Shown here in pieces: positions 7,431 to 15,888 of a stretch of DNA of 34,352 nt. Both the position numbers and the translations under genes were made by a program. Position 1 is the stretch's first letter. Every line of letters begins with the position of its first letter. A model generated the notes under the pieces. The model did not search any database. It saw only the letters and a list, made by a program, of their open reading frames with translations, and was not told the DNA's origin. This stretch comes from Albidovulum sp. bin36 (GTDB lineage Bacteria > Pseudomonadota > Alphaproteobacteria > Rhodobacterales > Rhodobacteraceae): contig MPMP01000055.1 in the NCBI GenBank assembly GCA_002238565.1, positions 1 through 34,352 on the forward strand, in the 5' to 3' direction.

Positions 7431-8825
7431 TCATGGTCCTCCCGAAGCCCACTGCGCCACGAATGAGCTTGGACCCAGCGACCCGACAAAGTCTTTCCAT
7501 TCTCTTGCGTGTTGCGCGAGAAGCCGTTCCAGCTTTCGCTGCGTTTTCTGTTCTGAAACGCCGAGCGAACGGCTGAGCTGAAAGACCTGCCGGTCCAGCT
7601 GAACCTGATTTGCCGGCGAATGCTGCAGCGTCGCCAGATGATCGAGGTAAAGCGTCCCCGCGATCGCGTACTCGTAGAGGGCGCCCTGTGGCCTGGTATT
7701 TTTGAAACCCGCGGCCGCGCCATCTTCATAGCGGATGGCGCTTAGGTCCTCCCAGATATAGGTCGCTCTTTCCTCTGCGCCGCCCATGGCATGTACGCTC
7801 ATGCGTCTGAGCAGGCAGGCGGCACAGATGCCGCACTGGCGCCACCTGCCGAACAAAGATACGTGCCGCTGCCCCTGCCAACATGAGCGCGTCAGGGCCC
7901 AGTTCGTTTCGTCCGGGCATTCGGCAGTGAACGCCGCCAACGTTTCCGCCTTGGTGTACCAGAGGCGCGGATAGACGTACCGAACATCGTGGTCAAACAG
8001 TGCCGACAGGAAGGCTTCCATGCGGTCGGCGAAGAGCGGATGATTCCGGTAATCCTCATAGGCCTGACCAACAGGAACAAGGGTCGGGCCAAGAGCCCCC
8101 TGGCCGCTCTCGGGCATGATCACCTGCCGCGCATGCGACAGATAGGCCGCGACCCCGCTCAGCAGCGCAAACTTGAACCCGCGCGAACGCGCGCTGGATT
8201 CCACCGACCGCCGACGACCGAAGCGCACTCGATACGGTACCGATGCAAAGGGCACGCGCTCGCCTTTCGTGGGATGGCCGTTGAGGGAGCGCGACCCCAA
8301 TCGGACCCGAATTAGCTTGTGGCCGTGCTTGCGTTCTGCCAGACCGGCGACTGCCCGTGAATCGAGGCCGTCGCTGAACGGGATAATTATGCTTTCGCTG
8401 TTCGGCAGACTTAGGTTTAGCTGCGGGGGCGGGTCCTCCGGCCTCTTTCGCGCGACAAATTCAATGTGCCACCGGTCGCCGGTTAGAAAATCCAACGCCC
8501 TGTGCAACGCCTCGGAAACCGCCGCCGAACGCCAACGCACCGGATCATGGATGGGTACCCGCAGGATGATCTTCCGACCCCACCGGACGGAAGGCCGGGC
8601 TTTCGTGTGATCGCAGAACTGTATCGCGGCAGCGAGCACAAATGCGTCGAAGACCCGTGCGTCCCAATTTGCAAAGCAATAGGTTGCTAGCCCCGCTGTA
8701 TCGAATTGCAGGTTCTCCCCGATCTGGCACCTGATATGATGCTCCAGCTCGGGCACTCCCGGCTCGACAACGTCTACACGGTGTATCGGCAGTTCAGCAG
8801 CGTTACCGGGGGCGGTTTCTTTCAA
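7431..8825 (-). CDS. QueC-like PP-loop ATPase (QatC-type)
   Basis: A 464-residue protein, about twice the length of housekeeping QueC. It has a PP-loop ATP-pyrophosphatase motif SDGLDS at 151-156 and the QueC zinc site C315, C331, C334, C337 (SCWQG, then CGICAACLLRR). The segment PESGQGALGP (238-247) and the following DYRNHPLF resemble the QueC-like proteins of Qat and related defence loci rather than preQ0 biosynthesis QueC. There are no queC-pathway neighbours (queD, queE, folE). Established QueC makes preQ0 from carboxy-deazaguanine and ammonia; defence relatives are reported to modify proteins or nucleotides. The likely start is TTG at 8825, overlapping the TGA of the upstream gene (TTGA). 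All cysteines and the PP-loop are intact. Confidence 0.85.
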   Translation of the reverse strand: MKETAPGNAAELPIHRVDVVEPGVPELEHHIRCQIGENLQFDTAGLATYCFANWDARVFDAFVLAAAIQFCDHTKARPSVRWGRKIILRVPIHDPVRWRSAAVSEALHRALDFLTGDRWHIEFVARKRPEDPPPQLNLSLPNSESIIIPFSDGLDSRAVAGLAERKHGHKLIRVRLGSRSLNGHPTKGERVPFASVPYRVRFGRRRSVESSARSRGFKFALLSGVAAYLSHARQVIMPESGQGALGPTLVPVGQAYEDYRNHPLFADRMEAFLSALFDHDVRYVYPRLWYTKAETLAAFTAECPDETNWALTRSCWQGQRHVSLFGRWRQCGICAACLLRRMSVHAMGGAEERATYIWEDLSAIRYEDGAAAGFKNTRPQGALYEYAIAGTLYLDHLATLQHSPANQVQLDRQVFQLSRSLGVSEQKTQRKLERLLAQHAREWKDFVGSLGPSSFVAQWASGGP

Positions 8826-9388
8826 AGCTGCACGCCTTCATCGAGGCCGGTCCGTTTGGCCGGCCGCGAGCTTCCGCTCTTGGAGATGCCGACGAGCCGC
8901 CCGGCAATGCCGTCGATATCCAACTGCATGATCCCGGTTTCGATTCGTTCGCGGACATGGGCGGCACGGTGGAGCGTGGACTCGCGGCAGTAGTGTTCCT
9001 CGATCTGACGGGCGCCGCGCGCGGCGCGGTCCGCCAATGCCTTGCCAGCCGCTTCCCGCAACGCTTCGTCGCCGAATTGTCCCCGCTCAGCCACGAATAT
9101 TGCATAATCGAGGAAGGTGTTGCAAAGTGGGTATCCCGCCGTTTCCCCCCGCAGGGCTTCGAGCCGTTCGGCCCGCTGATCGCCGAATAGGGAACTCTGG
9201 CTGTCGCCAAGTATGTCGCGCACGCGTCTGCAGACGCTGTCCGGTACTTCCGCGTGCCAATCACGCTCAAGCGCTTCCGTCAGAGCGTCGCATACCTCTT
9301 CAGGCGCGTATGCCCTTTTGTCGGCCCGCTTCGCGAGTCTTTTCCAGCCGCGTGGCATTTTCAGGCTTCTGTGGGGCCCATCGCTCAT
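8822..9388 (-). CDS. Unknown 188-residue protein, first gene of the QueC-like operon
   Basis: A soluble, charged, largely helical protein. Features are a basic N-terminus (SLKMPRGWKRLAKRADKRAYAPEE), a central helix-rich segment (LEALRGETAGYPLCNTFLDYAIFVAERGQFG) and a long basic/acidic helix (EALREAAGKALADRAARGARQIEEHYC). The ATG at 9388 is preceded by GGAG at the proper distance, so I prefer it over the in-frame TTG at 9400. It overlaps the QueC-like gene by four bases. By analogy with Qat, where a non-enzymatic partner is the modified target, this could be the substrate or carrier of the QueC-like enzyme; that is speculation. I recognise no domain. Confidence 0.7.
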   Translation of the reverse strand: MSDGPHRSLKMPRGWKRLAKRADKRAYAPEEVCDALTEALERDWHAEVPDSVCRRVRDILGDSQSSLFGDQRAERLEALRGETAGYPLCNTFLDYAIFVAERGQFGDEALREAAGKALADRAARGARQIEEHYCRESTLHRAAHVRERIETGIMQLDIDGIAGRLVGISKSGSSRPAKRTGLDEGVQL

Positions 9389-9408
9389 GGCAATCTCCAA
9401 TGTCAGGG

Positions 9409-9437
9409 TTACTAGGAAATTATTCTGACATTGTCAA
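9409..9437 (-). promoter_or_regulatory. Sigma70-type promoter of the QueC-like operon
   Basis: On the minus strand TTGACA (9437-9432) and TAGTAA (9414-9409) are spaced by exactly 17 bases. The ATG at 9388 follows with its GGAG. This is the clearest promoter in the window. Confidence 0.7.
9426..9436. promoter_or_regulatory. Palindromic operator candidate over the -35 box
   Basis: TGACATTGTCA (perfect 5-base arms around one base) overlaps the -35 hexamer. A further TGACATTG half-site lies just upstream of the ribosome site near 9398-9405 (minus strand). The operon encodes an XRE-type regulator, which is the probable ligand. Confidence 0.5.
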
Positions 9438-9765
9438 GCTCCATGGGGGCGATAGAAATCCGTGCTTCCTGCGAACATCGCTGTGCAGCAGAGACGTGTG
9501 TTTCTGCGTTGCAATTTACGTGCATGTGTGCAGCAATTCTAATTATTCCCCTTAGAGATCTTATGTCGTTGATATAAAAGCGTTTTTTTCGCTAAGAGGA
9601 ATTTTTTCAATTATTCCCCGGCGGGGCGAATCAGGTCGGCCGCCGAAAACCGGAAAATTCCTCGAAAACCGGCGAAGAAATCCGCGATTCCCCGGATGTT
9701 GCTATTGTACCACGCTCGATTTTGTGGTCTGCGGCGATCATGACGCCTCTCGTGGGATATATCTG
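9438..9765. other. Non-coding stretch between the QueC-like operon and the ISNCY remnant
   Basis: No gene is seen. The 11-mer AATTATTCCCC occurs twice (near 9541 and 9610), and GAAAACCGG occurs twice near 9647 and 9665. The outer end of the adjacent decayed transposon probably lies here, but no matching inverted repeat was found at its other side. Confidence 0.4.
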
Positions 9766-10966
9766 TAAAATGCGCGAACTCGGCGCCGCCGCGCCGGACC
9801 GGTCGCAACGCGCGCCTGCCGATTGCCGACCTCGGCATGGCCGCCTTCGCCGTGATGTTCCTGCAGTGCTCGTCCTTTCTGTCCGCGCAGAAGCATCTCG
9901 AACGCCCGCACCCTTTTCGGAATAGAGCGAATTGCCTGCGACAACCACATACGCGACATGCTAGACGGAACCCTGCCAGAGCATTTCGACCGGATGTTCC
10001 ACCACGTCGCCGACGACCTCGACGGCACCGAGTAATTTACCTCCTGCAAGCTCGGCTGCGAAACTGCTCCGTGCGCCTGCGGTCGAGCGGCAAGGTCGAG
10101 AACTTCTACGCCAATCTCGGAGAAAGCATCGTCGCGCCGGGATCGAACCACCTGCCGCCGCTGCCGCCGGAATTCATCCGGCCCAGGACGGCGACGAAAA
10201 GCAGGACTGCGAAATCAATGCCGCCAAGCGGTGGCTTAAGCGAATCGGCCCGGCGGTGGTGCGGTTCCGGCCCGTCTATCTCGGCGACGACCTGTACTGC
10301 TGCCAGGCCGGCCCGCGAGGCGGTCCTTGAGGCCGGCGGCAGCTTCCTGTTCACCTGCAAACCGAAATCGCACGCCGCGCTATACGAGTATATTCAAGGA
10401 GTTGAGGTCGACTCGCTGCGCACCGTCGAAGGCAGGGGCGGGAAAAAGGTCCATTGCTTCCACCGGTGGATGAGCGGCGTGCCGACCAGGGACGGCGAGG
10501 ACGCCCTGAAGGTCAACTGGTTCGAGATCACCGTCGGCTCGCCGTCCGGCGGGCGGCGATACCACAGCGCGTTCGCCACCGATCTCGAAGTCGGCCGCGA
10601 TACCGTCGAGGACCTGGCAAGATGCGCGCGGGCGAGGTGGAAGGTCAAGAACAATGCCTTCGGGATACTGAAAGACGGCTTCAACCTGGATCACAACTTC
10701 TACCGCGGCAGGGATGCGCTCGCCGGCCTGCCTGGCGATGTTCAACATAATCTCTCTCCTGATGCATAACGCCTGCGACCTCCGCTGCGAGGCCTGGAAG
10801 GCGGTGCTCGCCCGACTCGCCGTGCGGTATCGATTGCTGGATCACATTCGCACGGCGCTTGTCTACGTCGTGTTTCCGGACTGGAGCGCACTCCTGCGAG
10901 CCATCGCAACCGCCGACCTTCCTGAAAAGCCGCCCCGACCGACGACCGCCTCCCCGCAGACGAAAC
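9766..10966 (+). mobile_element. ISNCY/IS4-like DDE transposase, multiply frameshifted
   Basis: Pieces in different frames line up in the correct order with one transposase of about 430 residues: LPIADLGMAAFAVMFLQCSSFLSAQKHLER near 9820, SNGK-like SSGKVENFYANLGESIVAPG near 10090, YLGDDLYCCQ near 10280, SFLFTCKPKSHAALYEYI near 10350, then RWMSGVPTRDGEDALKVNW, ARARWKVKNNAFGILKDG and FNLDHNF near 10640-10700, and in another frame FNIISLLMHNACDL and ALVYVVFPDWSALLRAIA up to about 10920. At least three frameshifts are needed. The element is dead. No terminal inverted repeats were identified. Confidence 0.75.
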
Positions 10967-11055
10967 AATCCGCAGTCCCGTTGGAAAACCGCCCAGGCAA
11001 GGAGAAAATCGAAAATGAATTGATAATGAGAATTACTGGTATGCGTGCAGCAGCA

Positions 11056-11085
11056 TTGACTTGAACTACTGCGACGCTATATACT
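11056..11085 (+). promoter_or_regulatory. Promoter candidate for the Fic gene
   Basis: TTGACT at 11056-11061 and TATACT at 11080-11085 are 18 bases apart and 26 bases upstream of the GTG at 11111. Confidence 0.45.
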
Positions 11086-11112
11086 TGTACCTATACGGCA
11101 CTATAAACTTGT
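11077..11112 (+). repeat. 12-base direct repeats over the Fic promoter and start
   Basis: CTATATACTTGT at 11077-11088 and CTATAAACTTGT at 11101-11112 differ at one base and lie 24 bases apart, about two helical turns. One covers the -10 box and the other abuts the possible GTG start. This fits an operator bound by the AbiEi-like winged-helix N-terminus of the Fic protein. Confidence 0.55.
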
Positions 11113-11134
11113 GAAGCCACGCAGACGGTCCAGC

Positions 11135-12673
11135 ATGGTCACACCGAATGAGAAACTCGCTGCGTCGCTGGCGCAGCTCGAGAAGCTCCAGGGCCGGGGC
11201 CGGCGGGTTTTCCGCTCCGGCGAACTGACGCGCGTTCACCGAACACGGCTGGTGAGAAACGGTTTTCTGCGCGAGGTGATGAAGGGCTGGCTGATCTCCT
11301 GCAGCCCGGATACCATTCCGGGCGATGCGACGCCCTGGTTCGCGTCCTTCTGGGAGTTCTGTGCGGCCTATTGTACAGTCCGGTTCGGGCCGGACTGGCA
11401 CCTGTCCCCGGAACAGTCCTTGCTGCTCCACGCTGAATGCACCGTCATCCCGCGGCAGGTCGTCATCTACGCGCCCAAGGGTGCCAACAATAACGTCGAA
11501 CTGTTGTTCGGCACGTCATTGTTCGATCTCAGCGTAAAGGAAATGCCGCCGGATGCCGACCTGACGGACCGGGACGGGCTGCGGCTGTTTGTGCCCGAGG
11601 CGGCACTGGCGCGCGCGCCGGAGGCGTTCTTCGTCCGGCACCCGGTCGAGGCGCAGGTCGTCCTCTCGGGCATCCGCGATGCGTCCGACGTGCTCGGGCG
11701 GCTGCTCGATGGCGGGCGTTCGGTCATTGCCGGGCGGCTGGCGGGAGGATTCCGGCGGATTGGCAGGGGCGACGCGGGCGATGAGATTCTGAGTGTCATG
11801 AAACGTGCCGGCTACGATGTCCGCGAATCCGATCCGTTCGAGCCGGAACGGGCCCTCGGTGCGCCGAGCCGGACCCTGGTGCCGATAGTCGGCCGCCTGC
11901 AATCGTTGTGGGAAACGATGCGCGATCCCGTGATCGCAGCCTTTCCCGAAGCGCCTGGCCCGCCGAAAGACACAGATGCCTACTTGTCCTTCGTCGATGA
12001 CATATATCGAATCGATGCCTATCATTCGCTGTCGATCGAGGGCTACCGCGTCACGCCTGAGCTGATCGACCGGGTGCGCGTGGGCGACTGGGATCCGGAT
12101 AATCAAGGTGCCGACCGGCAAAGCCGCGATGCGTTGGCCGCGCGCGGTTACTGGCAGGCATTCCAGCATGTGCGGGCGACGGTCGGCGCGATCGTTGACG
12201 GCGGCCAAGCCGGAGCTCTCGTCCACAAGGCCCACCGCGATTGGTATCGCGAACTGTTTCAGCCTTGCGTCGCCGCAGGCCTGTTCGCGGCTTCCGCCCT
12301 GGCGGGCTATCGCAACGATGCCGTATATCTGAGGGGGTCGCGCCATGTGCCGCCGCGCCGGGAGGCGGTGCGCGATGCCATGCCGGCCCTGTTCGATCTG
12401 CTGGACTCCGAAACCGAACCGTCCGTTCGCGCCGTGCTCGGTCACTGGCTGTTCGGCTATATCCATCCTTACCCGGACGGCAATGGGCGCATGGCGCGCT
12501 TTGTCATGAACGCGATGCTGGCATCCGGCGGCTATCCGTGGACCGTGATCCGGGTGGAGGATCGCGATGTCTACATGGCGAGGCTCGAAAGCGCCAGTGT
12601 CGATCAGGATATCGGGCCGTTCGCGCAGTTTGTGGCGGACCGGGTTGCTTGGTCGCTGGAGCAGGCGGCTTGA
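11135..12673 (+). CDS. Fic-domain protein with AbiEi-like N-terminal region
   Basis: A 512-residue protein (520 if the GTG at 11111 is used). The C-terminal Fic AMP-transferase core carries HPYPDGNGRMAR (starting about residue 444 from this start), a full match to HxFxDGNGRxxR. Near residue 298 SLSIEG fits the inhibitory S/TxxxE(G/N) motif, so this is a self-inhibited class II Fic protein. The first ~200 residues resemble the AbiEi antitoxin winged-helix region (RRVFRSGELTRVHRTRLVRNGFL). Fic enzymes usually transfer AMP to Ser, Thr or Tyr of a target protein. No separate antitoxin gene is present. The frame and key residues are intact. I prefer the ATG start, but the repeat at 11101-11112 touches the GTG. 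Confidence 0.85.
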   Translation: MVTPNEKLAASLAQLEKLQGRGRRVFRSGELTRVHRTRLVRNGFLREVMKGWLISCSPDTIPGDATPWFASFWEFCAAYCTVRFGPDWHLSPEQSLLLHAECTVIPRQVVIYAPKGANNNVELLFGTSLFDLSVKEMPPDADLTDRDGLRLFVPEAALARAPEAFFVRHPVEAQVVLSGIRDASDVLGRLLDGGRSVIAGRLAGGFRRIGRGDAGDEILSVMKRAGYDVRESDPFEPERALGAPSRTLVPIVGRLQSLWETMRDPVIAAFPEAPGPPKDTDAYLSFVDDIYRIDAYHSLSIEGYRVTPELIDRVRVGDWDPDNQGADRQSRDALAARGYWQAFQHVRATVGAIVDGGQAGALVHKAHRDWYRELFQPCVAAGLFAASALAGYRNDAVYLRGSRHVPPRREAVRDAMPALFDLLDSETEPSVRAVLGHWLFGYIHPYPDGNGRMARFVMNAMLASGGYPWTVIRVEDRDVYMARLESASVDQDIGPFAQFVADRVAWSLEQAA

Positions 12674-12772
12674 GCGCATGCGAAGGTTGAAAATCGGGTA
12701 GAGGGGGCTAGGCCGAGGAACGCGCCATCGTCGTCTCGTCCTGCCGGGAGGATTGACGGCGACACGTTTGGC

Positions 12773-12910
12773 CTGAACCGGCGGAACATTGCAGCGGCAA
12801 TCGGCGAGGGCGCGCTCGGTATCGAGCATATCGGCTCCGCCGCCGTACACGACGTCGCCGCGAAACCGATCATCGACATGCCGGTCGCGGTCGTGGCTTC
12901 CGCCAGCGAT
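12773..12910 (+). pseudogene. GrpB-family (UPF0157) fragment
   Basis: One frame reads LNRRNIAAAIGEGALGIEHIGS, AAVHDVAAKPIIDMPVAVV, which matches the nucleotidyltransferase-like N-terminal part of GrpB proteins (IEHIGSTAVPGLAAKPIIDI). Nothing of the C-terminal two thirds follows. The fragment lies between the Fic gene and argE-like gene and is a relic. Confidence 0.7.
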
Positions 12911-13101
12911 CAAGCTATTGCATTCCATTTGAAAATACGACCGATGGGCAGGATGCGCGCGTCGGACGAATGGGATTTTGCGATGCGCGGCCGCGGCGCT
13001 TTTTGTCAGTCGAGGCGGTAGCTGTTTTCGAGATGTGGCTGTTGCAAAACTCGGCTATTTGGCAGATAGCTGGCAGCAGCATTTTCGTATTCGGTGCATC
13101 T

Positions 13102-14271
13102 ATGGCAGAAAGTCTTTCGCCTCGCGCGATTTTGGATCGGTTGATAGGATTTCGGACGGTTTCCCGGGATTCAAATCTGGAATTGATCGAATGGGTAAAA
13201 GGCTATCTGGAAGGCCACGGCGTATCGTCGCGCATTATATTGGATTCGACGGGCCGGAAAGCCGGGATATTCGCGCAAATCGGCCCTTCGGAACCCGGCG
13301 GCGTTGTTTTATCGGCGCATACCGATGTCGTTCCCGTAGACGGGCAGGAATGGGCGTCCGATCCATGGAAGCTGACCGAAAGAGAGGGCCGGCTATACGG
13401 GCGCGGTTCTTGCGATATGAAGGGGTTCATATCGGTCGTACTTGCCAATCTACCGCTTATGGCGGGCTCGAATCTGCAGCGGCCCATACAAATCGCATTG
13501 ACCAGGGACGAAGAAATCGGCTGCCTCGGAGCTCCGCCTTTAATCGAGGCAATGCAAGACGAGCTGCCGCCGGCCGCGTCCGTAATCGTTGGCGAACCGA
13601 CCATGATGTCCGTCGTGAACGGACACAAGGGTACTTTGGGATATCGCGTTCGGTGCCGGGGCCACGAAGTTCATTCATCCATACTCCACACGGGAGTCTC
13701 CGCAGTCATGACGGCTGCGCGAATTATTGAATGGGGCAACCGATTGAACGAAAAAGGCCTGGCTTCGAAGGCATGCGGATTCGCCGAATTGTTCGATCCG
13801 CCTTGTACTACCGCCCATGCGGGCATGATCAAAGGCGGAACGGCCATGAACATTACCGCGCGAGACTGCGAATTCAGTTTTGACTTTAGATTTTTGCCCG
13901 GCGATTCCGCCGTCTCCTTAGATGCGGAATTCCGGGAATTCATCGCCGAGCAGGATGCCGGCTGCAAGAGAATTCACGGCGGCGCCGGGGTCGGAGCCGA
14001 AGAGATATTCCGCGTGCCGCCTATGGCGCCCGAGTCGGACGGCGCGGCGGACGTAATCGCTCGCGCGCTTACGGGGGACAACGGGTCGCACGCGGTTTCG
14101 TATGCGACCGAGGCCGGCCAATTCCAGGAGGCGGGCTATTCCGTCGTGGTTTGCGGCCCGGGCGATATCAAGCAGGCTCACGGAGCCGACGAGTACATCT
14201 CGTTGGAGCAGCTGGAGGCGGGAAGCCGATTCGTGCGGCGACTTGTCGAATCTATGTCGGAGCAAGGATAG
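13102..14271 (+). CDS. argE: M20 peptidase, acetylornithine deacetylase (ArgE) type
   Basis: A 389-residue zinc hydrolase, the normal ArgE length. The metal-binding set is visible: H73 and D75 (SAHTDVVPVDG), D105 (GRGSCDMKGF), the catalytic pair E137/E138 (TRDEEIGCLG), then the dimerisation domain and a final histidine in KQAHGADEYIS. The WASDPWKL and GRGSCDMKG blocks are typical of ArgE, which removes acetate from N-acetylornithine in arginine synthesis. I chose the ATG at 13102; an open frame extends to 12970 but has no family match there. It is followed after two bases by a second M20 gene, so the two form an operon. A broader M20 deacylase specificity is possible. Confidence 0.8.
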   Translation: MAESLSPRAILDRLIGFRTVSRDSNLELIEWVKGYLEGHGVSSRIILDSTGRKAGIFAQIGPSEPGGVVLSAHTDVVPVDGQEWASDPWKLTEREGRLYGRGSCDMKGFISVVLANLPLMAGSNLQRPIQIALTRDEEIGCLGAPPLIEAMQDELPPAASVIVGEPTMMSVVNGHKGTLGYRVRCRGHEVHSSILHTGVSAVMTAARIIEWGNRLNEKGLASKACGFAELFDPPCTTAHAGMIKGGTAMNITARDCEFSFDFRFLPGDSAVSLDAEFREFIAEQDAGCKRIHGGAGVGAEEIFRVPPMAPESDGAADVIARALTGDNGSHAVSYATEAGQFQEAGYSVVVCGPGDIKQAHGADEYISLEQLEAGSRFVRRLVESMSEQG

Positions 14272-14273
14272 CG

Positions 14274-15439
14274 ATGCCTATTAAAAACCGGTTTTCAGAA
14301 ATGCACGATCAAATCTGCGAGTGGAGGCGTGACATCCACGCTCATCCCGAACTGCTGTTCGATACGGTTCGAACGGCGGGCAAGGTTGCCGGGCTGCTAA
14401 AGGGCTTCGGCTGCGACGAAGTCGTCGAAGGGATAGGGCGCGTCGGAGTGGTCGGAGTTATAAAGGGGCGCCGAAACAATTCGGGCAGGGTCGTGGCGCT
14501 GCGAGCGGACATGGACGCTCTGCCGATAAAAGAGGATACCGGCATCGACTACGCATCTGAAAACGATGGCGTCATGCATGCTTGCGGACATGACGGGCAT
14601 ACGGCGATGCTTCTCGGCGCGTCCAAGTATCTGGCGGAAACGCGAAACTTCGACGGCACGGCGGTTGTCGTGTTCCAGCCGGCCGAAGAGGGCGGCGGCG
14701 GCGGCAAGGAGATGGTCGACGATGGTCTCATGGAGCGCTTCGGCATTCAGGAGATCTACGGCATGCACAACATGCCGACGCTCCCCGTTGGCGAATTCGC
14801 GATAAGGTCCGGCAGCTTTTTCGCCTCCGCGGACAGTTTCACGATCGAAGTTACCGGCGTCGGAGGCCATGCTGCGAAACCCGACCTGGGCAGGGACCCG
14901 ACTCTGGCGTCGAGTCACATCGTCGTCGCGCTGCAGTCCATCGCTTCGAGAAACGTAAATCCGACCCACCCGGTTGTCGTATCCGTAACGTCCTTCCAGA
15001 CGGCAACGGACACGTACAACGTCATACCGGGAAGCGCGGTTTTGAAGGGCACCGTAAGAGCCCAAGAGGAGGAAGCTCGCGCGCTTGCGGAAAAAAGACT
15101 TGGCGAAATCGCGCGGACGACGGCGGAAGCGTTCGGAACCGAGGCAAAGGTGACCTATGAGCGTGGCTACCCGTCATGGTCAATGCCGAGCGCGAGTGCG
15201 GATACGCGGTCGAGGCGGCCGGACGGGTCGGAACCAGCGTGGAAACCGAAGCTCCTCTGGTTATGGGCGCTGAAGATTTCGCGTTCATGCTCAATGCGCG
15301 TCCGGGAGCGTACATACTCGTTGGCAACGGGGATACCGCTCAGCTTCACAATGCCAAATACAATTTCAACGACGAAGCCATACCCGTCGGATGCTCGTGG
15401 TGGGCCGAAATCACCGAAAGCCGAATGCCCGTAAATTAG
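14274..15439 (+). pseudogene. M20 amidohydrolase (hippurate hydrolase/HipO type) with one frameshift
   Basis: The gene is complete from ATG 14274 to TAG 15439 except for one frameshift near 15172-15176. Before it: RRDIHAHPELLFDT, LRADMDALPI, HACGHDGH (residues 102-109, with C104 and H106 as metal ligands), FQPAEEG (E138/E139), GMHNMP. After it, in the next frame: VNAERECGYAVEAAG, MGAEDFAFMLNARPGAYI, HNAKYNFNDEAIP. A single missing base in the Pro codon before VMVNAE would restore a 388-residue protein. The family cleaves N-acyl amino acids or indole-3-acetyl conjugates. It is co-transcribed with the argE-like gene. Because everything else is conserved, a sequencing error is possible. Confidence 0.8.
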
Positions 15440-15888
15440 ATCGAAATGCGAAATCCGGCATCCGCAAAGCCTTCTAAGATTCTGATAGATGGCCGAAAAT
15501 CGACGGAGCCTTGATTCGAGACATTCGGCCGAAAATCCAGGTTTCGGCCGATTCCGGAGGTTTCCATAGCGTATCGAGGGCGATGCTCGGGCATTGCGAT
15601 TGCATGGCTCCGCTTGACTGCTTGCGCTAGCCGGAAACGCGACGAGCAGGCGAAATCGAAATGGAAGCGATCAAAGAGCCGCCGCATTCAAACGAAATGA
15701 AACCGTCATCGCGTGAACGCTTTTCGGGCTCGGCGACATCGACATCAGGCATGAGTTTGGTGTCTTTGAGGAGAAGCGATTCCAGGCCGAGCCTCGACCA
15801 TTACCTGTTTCAAGCGACTGGCACAGGTCGTTGATGCTAGCATTCTGGTTCAGCCTCACGATGCCGTACCCCGAACGTTTAGCATCTT
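15439..15888 (-). pseudogene. Degraded copy of the 3' part of parE
   Basis: This 450-base stretch aligns almost without gaps with 28216-28665 inside parE, same strand. Three anchors give nearly the same offset: GATCGAAA (15439 vs 28216), CTGGCACAGGTCG (15818 vs 28594), and the ATCTT after CGATGCCG (15884 vs 28661), i.e. 12,776-12,777. The minus-strand reading shows KMLNVRG for KILNVLG, then SINDLCQSLETGNG for EISDLCQALGTGMG, broken by several stops. It covers the TOPRIM-to-C-terminal region. The left end falls exactly at the hipO-like stop codon. Confidence 0.75.

Noticed and set aside
7430..7729. Upstream extension of the XRE-ImmA frame
   Set aside because: Lies within the QueC-like gene and shows no protein similarity; the ATG at 7429 fits the HTH start.
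5665..9388. Complete Qat (QatABCD) system
   Set aside because: The KAP-type ATPase and the TatD nuclease are absent; only a QueC-like protein is shared.
11516..12928. 470-codon open frame on the minus strand
   Set aside because: It lies entirely antisense to the Fic gene, has the composition of a mirror frame in GC-rich DNA and no recognisable domain.
12978..13730. 250-codon open frame on the plus strand
   Set aside because: Out-of-frame shadow of the argE-like gene.
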